Assembly: GCA_016803235.1 (NCBI GenBank)
Contig: JADCLI010000013.1
Location: forward strand, 51,866-115,865
Reading direction: 5' to 3'
Length of the DNA: 64,000 nt
DNA from: Pimelobacter simplex
Lineage (GTDB): Bacteria > Actinomycetota > Actinomycetes > Propionibacteriales > Nocardioidaceae
Shown here: one piece after another, positions 40,198 to 48,281 of the stretch
Layout of the letters: each line of letters starts with the position of its first letter
Position numbering within the stretch: position 1 is the stretch's first letter
The notes under the pieces: model-generated
Database searches by the model: none
What the model saw: only the letters and a program-made list of their open reading frames with translations
Told to the model about the DNA's origin: nothing
Position numbers and translations under genes: made by a program

Positions 40198-42060
40198 ATG
40201 CAGCTCGCACGCCGTCTTGCCGGCGGTCCGCTCTGGATCGTCCCGCTGGCGCTGGGGATCCTGCTGATCCTGGTGCCGTACTTCAACCTGGAGTACTCCA
40301 TCGTCCGCCAGCTCCAGCTGGCGATGATCCTCTCGCTGCTCGTCAGCGGTCTCAACCTGAGCCTCGGCTTCGCCGGGGAGCTGGCGCTGGGCCAGGTGGC
40401 GATGTACGCCGCCGGCGCCTACACCGCCGGCCTGCTGTCCAAGAACGGGCACACCGACATCCTGCTGCAGCTGGCCGCGGCCGGCCTCGCCGCGCTCCTG
40501 GTCGGCGTCCTCACCGGCATCCCCGGCCTGCGCCTGGGCAGCTGGTCGCTGGCGATGACGTCCTTCTTCCTCGTGCTGCTGCTGCCCGACGTGATCGCGA
40601 TCTTCAAGGAGGACACCGGCGGTCGCAACGGCCTCACCGGCATCCTCTCGCCGACGATGTTCGGCCGGATGCTCACGCCCGAGGACTACTTCATGGTCAT
40701 CGCGGTGGTGACCGTCGCCTGGTTCGCGGTGATGCGCAACATCGCCGTCTCCCGGCACGGCACCGCATTGCGGGTGCTCAAGCAGAGCCCCGTGCTGGCC
40801 GCGTCCATGGGCATCAACGTGTTCCGGATGAAGCTGATGGCCTACGCCCTCGGCGCCGTCCCGGCCGGTCTCGCCGGCGCGCTGTTCGCCAGCCTGGACC
40901 TCTACATCTCGCCCGAGGCCTTCGGCTTCACCGTCGCCACCACGATCCTGGCGGCGTCGGTGCTCGGCGGATCGGCCAGCGTGTACGGCGCCGTGTTCGG
41001 CGCGTTCGTCCTGCAGTTCGGCCTCAACCAGTCGACCGACTTCCAGAAGTACTCGCTCGTCGTCACCGGCGCCTTCCTCATCATCGGCGGCGTGCTGCTG
41101 ACCGGCGGCCTCTCCGGCCTGGCCCGGGCGCTGTGGCGCAAGCTCGCTGCGGGGCAGCCGGCAGCGGCCCCGGCGGACCGGTCCGACCCGGACGCCTCGG
41201 CGGGCGACGAGGTGCCCGCCGTGCCCGGCAAGGTGCTCAAGGTCGAGGGCGTCGCCAAGGCGTTCGGCGGCAACCAGGCCCTCAAGGGCGTCGACCTCAC
41301 GGCGACCCCCGGCCGGGTGACCGCGCTGATCGGACCCAACGGATCGGGCAAGACCACCCTGCTCAACATGATCTGCGGCTTCTACCGCACCGACGCGGGT
41401 GTCATCGCCCTCGACGAGCGGCAGCTGCAGCGGATGGGTCCGGACCAGGTCGCCCGCACCGGCGTCGCGCGCACCTTCCAGACGCCCAACATCCCGGAGG
41501 GGATCACGGTCCGCGAGGCCGTGATGGCGGGCCGGTACGCCGGTCACCGGGCCACCGTCCTCGAGGCCGTGCTCCGGCTGCCGCGCTACCGCAAGGTGCG
41601 CAAGGGCGACCTCGCCGAGGCCGACCGCGTGCTCGACCTGGTCGGCATCCGCCACCTCGAGGACGCCGAGGCGACCGCGCTCCCGCTGGGCCAGCGTCGT
41701 CTGCTCGAGGTCGCGCGCTGCCTGATCGGCAACCCGGGCGTGCTGCTCCTCGACGAGACCGCCTCGGGGCTGGACGAGGACGAGGTCGAGCGCCTCGCCG
41801 AGGTCATCCGCCGAGTGCGCGACGCGGGCGGCACCGTCGTCCTGGTCGAGCACAACTTCCAGCTGGTGCTCTCGCTGGCCGACGAGATCGTCGCGCTCGC
41901 CCACGGCGAGCTGATGGCCAAGGGCACTCCCGAGGAGATCCAGAACAACGAGCGGGTGATGAGCGAGTACCTCGGCATCGACCCCGACGCACCGGCGTCC
42001 CCGCACGTGGTGCTGGCCGACGTACTCACCGACGGAGCACAGGACGGAGTGGGCCGATGA
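40198..42060 (+). CDS. fused LivM-type permease and LivG-type ATPase
   Basis: A 620-residue fusion. Residues ~1-315 form the LivM permease (LNLSLGFAGELALGQVAMYAAGAYTAG), ~320-345 an Ala/Pro/Asp-rich linker, and ~345-600 the ATPase. The latter has Walker A GPNGSGKTT near 380, signature-like LPLGQRRLLEVAR, Walker B VLLLDETASGLDEDE and LVEHNF. The LSGGQ signature is replaced by LPLGQRR, as in part of the LivG family. GAAAGGG precedes ATG 40198. Its stop overlaps the LivF gene by ATGA. Confidence 0.9.
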   Translation: MQLARRLAGGPLWIVPLALGILLILVPYFNLEYSIVRQLQLAMILSLLVSGLNLSLGFAGELALGQVAMYAAGAYTAGLLSKNGHTDILLQLAAAGLAALLVGVLTGIPGLRLGSWSLAMTSFFLVLLLPDVIAIFKEDTGGRNGLTGILSPTMFGRMLTPEDYFMVIAVVTVAWFAVMRNIAVSRHGTALRVLKQSPVLAASMGINVFRMKLMAYALGAVPAGLAGALFASLDLYISPEAFGFTVATTILAASVLGGSASVYGAVFGAFVLQFGLNQSTDFQKYSLVVTGAFLIIGGVLLTGGLSGLARALWRKLAAGQPAAAPADRSDPDASAGDEVPAVPGKVLKVEGVAKAFGGNQALKGVDLTATPGRVTALIGPNGSGKTTLLNMICGFYRTDAGVIALDERQLQRMGPDQVARTGVARTFQTPNIPEGITVREAVMAGRYAGHRATVLEAVLRLPRYRKVRKGDLAEADRVLDLVGIRHLEDAEATALPLGQRRLLEVARCLIGNPGVLLLDETASGLDEDEVERLAEVIRRVRDAGGTVVLVEHNFQLVLSLADEIVALAHGELMAKGTPEEIQNNERVMSEYLGIDPDAPASPHVVLADVLTDGAQDGVGR

Positions 42061-42812
42061 GCACCGACAGCCCCGGGAACGCCGCTGACGAGCTGCTGCT
42101 CGAGGTCCGCGGTCTCGGCACCGGGTACGGCGACCTGCGGGTCGTGTGGGACGTGTCGTTCGACGTCCGGGCCGGGGAGATCACCGTCCTGCTCGGTCGC
42201 AACGGCGCCGGCAAGACCACCACGATCCGGGCCATCAGCGGCCTCAACAAGATCGTGGCCGGCGAGGTCCGCTATCGCGGCGAGTCGCTCGCCAAGGTGC
42301 CCGCTCACCAGCGGGTCCGGCAGGGAATCGCCTACGTGCAGGAGGGCAAGCGCGTCTTCCATTCGCAGACGATCGAGCAGAACCTCCTCCTCGGCGGCTA
42401 CACCCGCAAGCTGAAGCGGGCCGAGCTGCGCACCGAGGTCGAGCGGATCTACGAGCTCTTCCCGATCCTCGCGGAGAAGCGGGCGCTGCCCGCCTCCAGC
42501 ATGTCCGGCGGTCAGCAGCAGATGCTCGCCATCGGCCAGGCGCTGATGGCCCAGCCGCGGCTGCTCATGCTCGACGAGCCGTCCGGCGGGCTCGCCCCGG
42601 TCATCGTCAACGAGGTGATGGAGCGGGTCCACCAGCTCAAGGAGACCGGCATCGGCATCCTCCTGGTGGAGCAGGCCGTCGAGGCGTCCTTCGCCATCGC
42701 CGACCACGTCACCGTCCTCGACATGGGCCGCACGATGCTGTCCTCGCCCGCCAGCGAGGTCAGCGACATGACGCTCCTGCAGGACGCGTACTTCGGCAAG
42801 ACCGCCGGCTGA
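42057..42812 (+). CDS. LivF-type ABC ATPase
   Basis: A 251-residue ATPase whose ATG 42057 overlaps the previous stop. Walker A GRNGAGKTT, signature MSGGQQQMLAIGQAL, Walker B LLMLDEPSGGLAP and LLVEQAVEASF are all intact. It completes the importer: receptor, LivH, LivM-LivG and LivF. The strong bidirectional hairpin 42824-42886 follows. Confidence 0.92.
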   Translation: MSTDSPGNAADELLLEVRGLGTGYGDLRVVWDVSFDVRAGEITVLLGRNGAGKTTTIRAISGLNKIVAGEVRYRGESLAKVPAHQRVRQGIAYVQEGKRVFHSQTIEQNLLLGGYTRKLKRAELRTEVERIYELFPILAEKRALPASSMSGGQQQMLAIGQALMAQPRLLMLDEPSGGLAPVIVNEVMERVHQLKETGIGILLVEQAVEASFAIADHVTVLDMGRTMLSSPASEVSDMTLLQDAYFGKTAG

Positions 42813-42823
42813 TCGGGTCGCTA

Positions 42824-42886
42824 CGTCGCACCTGACGAATGGGTCGCCCCATGGGCGAGAGCACGACCCATTCGTCAGGTGCGACG
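42824..42886. terminator. perfect 23-bp hairpin between the convergent LivF and IclR genes
   Basis: The arms 42824-42846 and 42864-42886 are exact complements over 23 bp, with a 17-base loop and a short T-rich CTCTTTC tail. It is placed where both strands need termination, so it acts as a bidirectional terminator. An exact stem this long is unusual but explained by the convergent position. Confidence 0.85.
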
Positions 42887-42891
42887 CTCTT

Positions 42892-43665
42892 TCAGGCCAG
42901 GCGGAGGACGGCGCCGCGCTTGGACGGGACCCAGTCCGGGTAGAGCGTGCGGCTCGTGGTCCGGGCCGCGGCGAGCAGCAGCGGCCCGACCACGGGCAGC
43001 GGCAGGTGGCCCCGGCGGACCACCGAGATCGCGGCCAGCGGACGGGGCCCGCGCGGGCCCGGGATCACGGTCGCCATCGAGCTGATGCCGGTGCCGGGCA
43101 GGCCGTCGAGGATCGCGATGCCCTTGCGCCGTCGTACGGCGGCCAGCTCGTGGTGCACCGACTCGAGCCCGCCCGGGGTCCGGTCGAGGTGGCCGACGAG
43201 GGCGTCGACGTGCTCGGGGGCGAGCGCCGCCAGCATCGCCAGTCCGCTCACCGAGTCGGTGGCGATGATCCGGCCGCCCACGCGGGAGGGGATGGTCGTG
43301 GCGCGCGCGCCGCCGACCTTGTCGAGGTAGTGCACGATCGGCCCGTCGAGGACCGAGAGGTGGACGACGGCGTCGGTGGCGAGCTGCAGCTCGTTGAGCG
43401 CGACGGACGCCGCGGCGCGCAGGTCGAGGTGCTCGCCCTCGCCGCTGGTGGCGGCCAGTCGGCGGCCCGGCGTGTAGCCGCGGCGGTCGTGGTGGACCCA
43501 GCCGAGGTCGCGCAGGGTGGTCAGCAGCCGGAACACGGTGGTGCGGGGCAGCTCGGTGATCTCGGCGATGTCGTCGAGCCCGAGGGGCCCCGGCGCGTCG
43601 TCGAACGCGTCGAGGATCATCGTCGCGCGCTCGAGCACGCCCAGCCGCGTCGCCGTCTCGGTCAT
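42892..43665 (-). CDS. IclR family transcriptional regulator
   Basis: A 257-residue regulator. N-terminal winged helix: LDDIAEITELPRTTVFRLLTTLRDLGWV. The C-terminal effector domain has the GlyMetAla-type pocket region (VHYLDKVGG...ATDSVSGLAMLAAL). It lies in front of PadR on the minus strand (a 19-bp gap), so they may be co-transcribed. It may regulate the importer or the AMP-ligase operon; no cognate site was identified. Confidence 0.85.
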   Translation of the reverse strand: MTETATRLGVLERATMILDAFDDAPGPLGLDDIAEITELPRTTVFRLLTTLRDLGWVHHDRRGYTPGRRLAATSGEGEHLDLRAAASVALNELQLATDAVVHLSVLDGPIVHYLDKVGGARATTIPSRVGGRIIATDSVSGLAMLAALAPEHVDALVGHLDRTPGGLESVHHELAAVRRRKGIAILDGLPGTGISSMATVIPGPRGPRPLAAISVVRRGHLPLPVVGPLLLAAARTTSRTLYPDWVPSKRGAVLRLA

Positions 43666-43684
43666 CGCCGTCCCCTTCCTGGTC

Positions 43685-44338
43685 CTAGCCGCGGTGCTGT
43701 CGCAGCTCTGCGGTCGTACGCCGCGCCTCGGCCGCGGACGACGTGCTCCAGGTGCGCGACGCGTCGTCGAGCTCGGCGAGCATCAGCTCGGCGCGGTCGC
43801 GCTCGTCGGCGTAGTAGCGCTCCGACCAGCGCAGCACCAGCTCCGGGAACGCCCACCCGGGCTCGGCGCTCGCGCCCTCGCGGTCGGCCTCGGCCCGCAC
43901 CCGCATCCGCTCGGACTGGTCGCGGTGCTCGGCGAGGACGGTGCGCAGCCGGTCGGGGTCGGAGATGTGGCCCAGCCACAGGCGCAGCATCACGCCGTGC
44001 TTGAGGACCACGGGGTCGACGTGGTCGCCGGCGGCCCAGTCGCGCAGTGCGGCCTGGCCGGCGTCGGTGATCCGGTACATCCGCTTGCCGCGGACGTCGT
44101 CGCGGTTCTCGATCCGCGAGCTCGCGAGGCCGAGCTTCTCCAGCCGACGCAGCTCGCCGTAGATCTGGGAGAACGACGGCGACCAGTAGAAGAACTTGAG
44201 GCTCCAGTCGGCCCAGCGCTTGAGGTCGTAGCCGGACAGCTCCTCGCCGAACGAGAGCAGGCCGAGCACAGCCCAACCGGTCGGGGGGAGTGAGGGCGTG
44301 GCGTCGTCCGACGGCACGTCGGGTCCCTTGGTCGGCAC
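43685..44338 (-). CDS. PadR family transcriptional regulator
   Basis: A 217-residue regulator with the PadR winged helix (GWAVLGLLSFGEELSGYDLKRWADWSLKFFYWSPSFSQIYGELRRLEKLGL) and a C-terminal helical domain of the VirS/PadR_C2 type. It faces the AMP-ligase operon, with a perfect 17-bp palindrome between, so it is the likely regulator of both. Many PadR proteins respond to phenolic or other aromatic acids (family knowledge). Confidence 0.85.
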   Translation of the reverse strand: MPTKGPDVPSDDATPSLPPTGWAVLGLLSFGEELSGYDLKRWADWSLKFFYWSPSFSQIYGELRRLEKLGLASSRIENRDDVRGKRMYRITDAGQAALRDWAAGDHVDPVVLKHGVMLRLWLGHISDPDRLRTVLAEHRDQSERMRVRAEADREGASAEPGWAFPELVLRWSERYYADERDRAELMLAELDDASRTWSTSSAAEARRTTAELRQHRG

Positions 44339-44372
44339 GGTCTCATCCTAGCGTTCAGGTAGCGGATCGAAC

Positions 44373-44389
44373 TATACCTAATAGGTATA
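44373..44389 (+). promoter_or_regulatory. perfect 17-bp palindrome TATACCTA-A-TAGGTATA
   Basis: The two 8-bp arms are exact complements around a single A. It lies 35 bp from the PadR start and 48 bp from the ligase start, overlapping a TATACT-like -10. The best candidate binder is the adjacent PadR protein. The KstR2-like element at 44398-44413 lies immediately next to it, so the promoter may integrate two signals. Confidence 0.75.
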
Positions 44390-44397
44390 CTCGCGTC

Positions 44398-44413
44398 CCG
44401 GGCGAGCGCTTGG
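44398..44413 (+). promoter_or_regulatory. KstR2-like operator 2 (CCGGGC-GAGC-GCTTGG, degenerate)
   Basis: The right half GCTTGG is exact and the left half keeps CCNNGC. It is the weakest member of the set, 24 bp upstream of the AMP-ligase start, adjacent to the PadR-type palindrome. It should be treated as tentative. Confidence 0.5.
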
Positions 44414-44436
44414 TTGGCCAAGGAGTGATATCCCGC

Positions 44437-45948
44437 GTGACCTACCAACGAGTCACCGGCAGGGTGGGACACGTGCCTGCGACCCTCGCCGAGCTCTGGC
44501 TCGACCGCGCCCGCACGCATCCCGACGACCCGGCCGTCGACGACGGTCGCGGCCGGCTGACCTGGGGCGAGCTGCTGCCGCGTGTCCGTGCCGTCGGGGC
44601 GGCGCTCGAGGAGGCAGGTGTGGGGCCGGGGGACGTGGTCGTGCTGCAGGCCACGAACACCGTCGAGTGGGTGCTCGTCGCCGGCGGGGTCCACCTGCTC
44701 GGCGCGACCCTCGCGCCCCTCGGTGCGGAGGAGCCCGTCGTCGCCCGTCGCGAGTACGCCGGCAGGGTCGGTGCCCGGGTCGTCGTCGCCGAGGTTCCCG
44801 TGGAGAGGGAGCTGGCACTCGCCGAGGTCTGTGGTCGTGCCGCGGCCGGCCCCGTGGCCGGCCCCGTGGCCGGCCCCGTGGCCGGACCGGCGGGACCCGC
44901 GGTGCTGCTCGCGACCTCGGGGACGGCCGGCCACCGCAGCACCGTGGCGATGGACCACGACGTCCTGGTGCGGCTGTACGCCGACGTGGCGGTCATGCTC
45001 GACGTCACCCGGAGCGACCGGCTGCTCGGCGTGGTGCCGCTGGCGCACTCGTTCGGCTTCAACGGCCTGCTGGTGCTGGCCCTGCTGACGGGGGCGTCGC
45101 TCAGGTTGGTCCCGCACCGGGACCGCGACGCACTCGCCGGACTGGTGCGCGACTCCGGGGCGACGATCGTCGCCGGCCCACCGACGTTGCTGCACGACCT
45201 CGCGGCCGGCGTTCCCGACGGGGCGGGGCTCGGGCCGCAGGTGCGGCTGTTCATGACCGGCGCGACAGAGGTGCGTCCCGACGTGCTGCTGCCGATGGCC
45301 GCCCGGGTCGGGATCCCGCGGGTGTCCTCGGGATACGGGCTCACGCAGACGTGCGGCACGGTCGCGATCTGCCCCGACATCGGCCGGCTCGCGGCCGACG
45401 GGCACGCGCGGATGACCCTCGTCCCCGGCGTGGAGGTGCTCGTCGTCGACGCCGCCGGCACCCCGGTCGCCCCCGGGGCCCGGGGTCGGGTGCTGACCCG
45501 CGGCTACCAGGTCGCGGTCCCCACCGACGCCGAGGGCTGGCTCGCCACCGGAGACGAGGGGCACGTCCATCCCGACGGCACGCTCTGCGTCACCGGGCGG
45601 GTCGATGACCAGCTGGTCGTGTCCGGGTTCAACGTCGACCCCGCGCGCGTCGAGCAGGCGCTGATCCGCTCGCGGTACGTCGACCAGGTGGCGGTCGTGG
45701 GCGTACCCGACCCACGGCGGGGGCACCGACTGGTGGCCGTCGCCGTACCGTGCGACGGCGCCGATGCCGATGGGCGGAACGACGCCGAGGTGCTGGCGCA
45801 GGCCCGGGCTGTACTGGCCGGGTACGAGGTGCCCGACACCGTGGTCTGGATGGACGCACTGCCGCACACGACCACGGGGAAGCTCTCCCGCGCTGCCGTG
45901 CGCGGGCTGCTGGCGGCGCGCCTGGAGGAGCACGACCAGGAGGACTGA
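44437..45948 (+). CDS. AMP-dependent acyl-CoA synthetase-like protein with a degenerate phosphate loop
   Basis: A 503-residue adenylate-forming protein. GTG 44437 has AAGGAG about 11 bp upstream; GTG 44473 is an alternative. Core motifs A5 (YGLTQTCG), A7 (TGDEGHVH), A8 (GRVDDQLVVSGFNVDPARVE) and A10 with Lys in TTGKLSRA are present. The A3 phosphate loop reads TSGTAGHRST (160-169) instead of TSGTTGxPKG and lacks the usual lysine. A VAGP repeat (138-151) from three exact 12-bp DNA copies precedes it. It is co-transcribed with an SDR. It may be a CoA ligase with an altered loop or a non-ligating homologue. Confidence 0.8.
   Translation: MTYQRVTGRVGHVPATLAELWLDRARTHPDDPAVDDGRGRLTWGELLPRVRAVGAALEEAGVGPGDVVVLQATNTVEWVLVAGGVHLLGATLAPLGAEEPVVARREYAGRVGARVVVAEVPVERELALAEVCGRAAAGPVAGPVAGPVAGPAGPAVLLATSGTAGHRSTVAMDHDVLVRLYADVAVMLDVTRSDRLLGVVPLAHSFGFNGLLVLALLTGASLRLVPHRDRDALAGLVRDSGATIVAGPPTLLHDLAAGVPDGAGLGPQVRLFMTGATEVRPDVLLPMAARVGIPRVSSGYGLTQTCGTVAICPDIGRLAADGHARMTLVPGVEVLVVDAAGTPVAPGARGRVLTRGYQVAVPTDAEGWLATGDEGHVHPDGTLCVTGRVDDQLVVSGFNVDPARVEQALIRSRYVDQVAVVGVPDPRRGHRLVAVAVPCDGADADGRNDAEVLAQARAVLAGYEVPDTVVWMDALPHTTTGKLSRAAVRGLLAARLEEHDQED
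44850..44885 (+). repeat. three exact 12-bp tandem repeats in the AMP-ligase gene
   Basis: The unit CCCCGTGGCCGG occurs three times in direct succession, encoding the repeated VAGP just before the degenerate A3 loop. Exact identity suggests recent expansion by slippage, and length variation between strains is likely. Confidence 0.85.
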
Positions 45949-46805
45949 TGAGCGCAGTGGTGGACCGGTTCGGTGGCGGCGTGGCCCTGGTGACGGGCGC
46001 GGGATCCGGCTTGGGGGCGGCGATGGCCGGCCACCTCGCAGCCCGAGGGGTGCACGTCGTGGTGACCGACGTCGACGGCGCTCGGGCCGCGGGCGTCGCG
46101 ACCGCGTGCGTGTCGGCCGGCGGCAGCGCCGAGGCCCACGTCCTCGATGTCGCCGACGGCCACCGGGTCGACGCATTCTTCGCGTCGGTCTGGGCCGAGC
46201 ACGGGGAGGTCGACCTGGTGGTCGCCAACGCCGGCATCGAGTCCGGCGACCGGGTGGCGGACACGACGCCGGAGCAGTGGCGCAGGGTCTTCGCGGTCAA
46301 CACCGACGGCGCCTTCCACTGCGCGCGGTCCTCCGTCCAGCGGATGACCGGCCAGGAGCGGCCCGGCGTGCTGGCGCTCGTCGCCTCCGTGGGCTCGGTG
46401 ACCACGTTGCCGTACCAGTCGGCCTACATCGCCAGCAAGCAGGCCGTGCTCGGCCTGGCGCAGTGTCTCGACCTCGAGCTGCGCGCGGCGGAGGCGTCCG
46501 TGCAGGTCTCGGCCCTGCTGCCGAGCTGGGTGCGGACCCGGATCTTCGACGACGTGCGCCGTGGTGCCGAGCCGGTCGACGCTCTGGCCCGCACCACCTT
46601 CGCCCGCATGGCGACGTCGATCCAGGAGCAGGGCATGGATCCCGAGGAGGCGGCCTCGCTGCTGCTCGAGGCGGTTGCCCGCGGTGACTTCTGGTGCTTC
46701 ACCGACCCCGAGCGCGCGGCGCAGCTCTTCGAGGAGCGGGCCCGGACGCTGCGCGAGCTGCGCCCGCCCGAACGCTCGGGGTGGCTGGGCAGCGCTACTG
46801 CGTGA
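45948..46805 (+). CDS. short-chain dehydrogenase/reductase
   Basis: A 285-residue SDR whose ATG overlaps the ligase stop (TGATG), with AGGAGG just upstream. The cofactor motif is TGAGSGLGAAM, VVANAGIESGD follows, and the catalytic pair is in SAYIASKQAVLGL. VVTDVDG favours NAD. A long C-terminal tail (after ~245) is unusual. Its 3' end overlaps the convergent SDR gene by 11 bp. It probably oxidises or reduces a hydroxyacyl or cyclic intermediate made from the ligase product. Confidence 0.85.
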   Translation: MSAVVDRFGGGVALVTGAGSGLGAAMAGHLAARGVHVVVTDVDGARAAGVATACVSAGGSAEAHVLDVADGHRVDAFFASVWAEHGEVDLVVANAGIESGDRVADTTPEQWRRVFAVNTDGAFHCARSSVQRMTGQERPGVLALVASVGSVTTLPYQSAYIASKQAVLGLAQCLDLELRAAEASVQVSALLPSWVRTRIFDDVRRGAEPVDALARTTFARMATSIQEQGMDPEEAASLLLEAVARGDFWCFTDPERAAQLFEERARTLRELRPPERSGWLGSATA

Positions 46806-47526
46806 TCGTCCAGCCGCCGTCGACGGGCAGGAAGACGCCGTTGACGTACGACGCCAGCGGCGAGAGCAGGAACAGGATGGGCCAGGCCATCTCCTCGGGT
46901 CGGCCCATCCGCTTCAGCGGCACCCGACCCAGGATGTGGTGGCCCATCTCGGACTCGGCGAACCCGGCCAGGCGCGGGGTGTCGGTCATGCCGGGACCGA
47001 TGCCGTTGGCCCGGATGAGCGCGGCCTTGTGTGCCGCGAGGTGGCGGACGTAGCCCATGACGGCGGCCTTGGAGGCGGAGTACCAGTCGCTCTCGGTGCC
47101 GACCTTGTTGCCCGCGACCGAGGCTGTGACCACCATGGCGGCACCGGCCGGCGTACCGGCGTCGAGCCAGTCCTGGGTCAGGCCGCGGACGCTGCCGACG
47201 CTGATCCGCACGGCCTCCTCGAAGTCGAGGGGGACCTGCGAGGAGGGGCCGGCGTTGTTGACGAGGTAGCGCGGGACGCCGCCGAGCGCTTGCTCGGTGA
47301 CGGCGAGGGCAGCGGCGCGGGCCGAGGCGTCGGCGACGTCGCAGACCGCGGTGTGGATGCCCCTGCCGGCCAGCTCCTCGAGGCCGTCGGGGCGCAGGTC
47401 CCAGCCGCTGACCCGCAGGCCGGCGTCGAGGGCGCACAGGGCGACGGCGCGGCCGATGCCGCTTCCGGCGCCGGTGACGACGAGGGCGTCGCCCGGGGTG
47501 AAGCCGAGGTTGATCGTGGTGTCCAT
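46795..47526 (-). CDS. short-chain dehydrogenase/reductase
   Basis: A 243-residue SDR. TGAGSGIGRAV is the cofactor motif, NNAGPSS the second motif, and the catalytic Tyr/Lys are in DWYSASKAAVMGY. A typical C-terminus GVFLPVDGGWTITQ is present. It is the last gene of a minus-strand operon (thioesterase, SDR, SDR) behind KstR2-like operator 3. The substrate is not predictable, but the context suggests a CoA-ester or ring intermediate. Confidence 0.85.
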   Translation of the reverse strand: MDTTINLGFTPGDALVVTGAGSGIGRAVALCALDAGLRVSGWDLRPDGLEELAGRGIHTAVCDVADASARAAALAVTEQALGGVPRYLVNNAGPSSQVPLDFEEAVRISVGSVRGLTQDWLDAGTPAGAAMVVTASVAGNKVGTESDWYSASKAAVMGYVRHLAAHKAALIRANGIGPGMTDTPRLAGFAESEMGHHILGRVPLKRMGRPEEMAWPILFLLSPLASYVNGVFLPVDGGWTITQ

Positions 47527-47537
47527 CTGTCTGCTCC

Positions 47538-48281
47538 TCAGACCCCGTAGCCGCCGTCGATGTCGAGCTTCTGGCCCGTGACGAACCCGGCCCGCTCGCT
47601 CGCGAGGAAGGCCACGGCCTCGGCGATGTCGACCGCCGTGCCGAACCGGCGGAGGGGGATGTTGTTCCGCGCCACGTCGAGGGCGCGCTCGTCGAGGTCG
47701 CCGCTGGAGATCAGCCGCTCGGCCATCCCGTCGGTGAGCATGCCGGGGCCGACACAGTTGACCCGGACGCCGTACCTGCCCTCCTCGGCGGCCAGGCCGC
47801 GGGCGAGCGCCTCGACCGCGGCCTTCGGCGTGGAGGAGAGGCCGTCGCGGACCGGGTAGCGGACCGTCGCCGCCGTGGTGACCGCGGTCAACGTGCCCTG
47901 GGTCGCGCGCAGCGACGGCAGCACGGCATGGGCGAGGTTGAAGAAGGCGACGACGTCCTGGTCGACCTGGGACGCGAACTGCTCGGGCGTGACCCTGGAC
48001 AGGTGGACCATCGGCACGTGCGGGCCGGCCGCGTGCACGACGGTGCGGACCTGGCCGTGCTCCGCCTCGAGCTCGCGGACAGCGCCGGCGACGGAGGCGG
48101 CGTCGCTGAGCTCGCACTGCCGGGTGCCGCGGACGCCGGCGCCGAGCTCGGTGACGAGCGCGTCGGGCGCCGTACGACGGTGCAGCAGCAGGAGCTGTGC
48201 CCCGTCCGCCGCCAGGCGCCGGCAGATCGCCGCGCCGAGGCCGCCGGTCGCGCCGGTGACGAGGGTGGTTCCGTAGGTCAT
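47538..48281 (-). CDS. SDR-fold protein lacking the catalytic tyrosine
   Basis: A 247-residue SDR family protein with an intact nucleotide motif TGATGGLGAAI and a C-terminal GQKLDIDGGYGV. At the active site the YxxxK motif is SSTPK, so the tyrosine position is Ser149 while Lys153 is kept; a Ser/Thr-rich TTAAT segment stands where the catalytic serine is expected. It may have lost oxidoreductase activity or use altered chemistry. It overlaps the thioesterase gene by four bases and belongs to the operon controlled by operator 3. Confidence 0.8.
   Translation of the reverse strand: MTYGTTLVTGATGGLGAAICRRLAADGAQLLLLHRRTAPDALVTELGAGVRGTRQCELSDAASVAGAVRELEAEHGQVRTVVHAAGPHVPMVHLSRVTPEQFASQVDQDVVAFFNLAHAVLPSLRATQGTLTAVTTAATVRYPVRDGLSSTPKAAVEALARGLAAEEGRYGVRVNCVGPGMLTDGMAERLISSGDLDERALDVARNNIPLRRFGTAVDIAEAVAFLASERAGFVTGQKLDIDGGYGV

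Noticed and set aside
44345-44360. Ninth KstR2-like site (CCTAGCGTTCAGGTAG)
   Set aside because: Only the left half CCTAGC matches; the right half differs from GCTTGG at several positions.
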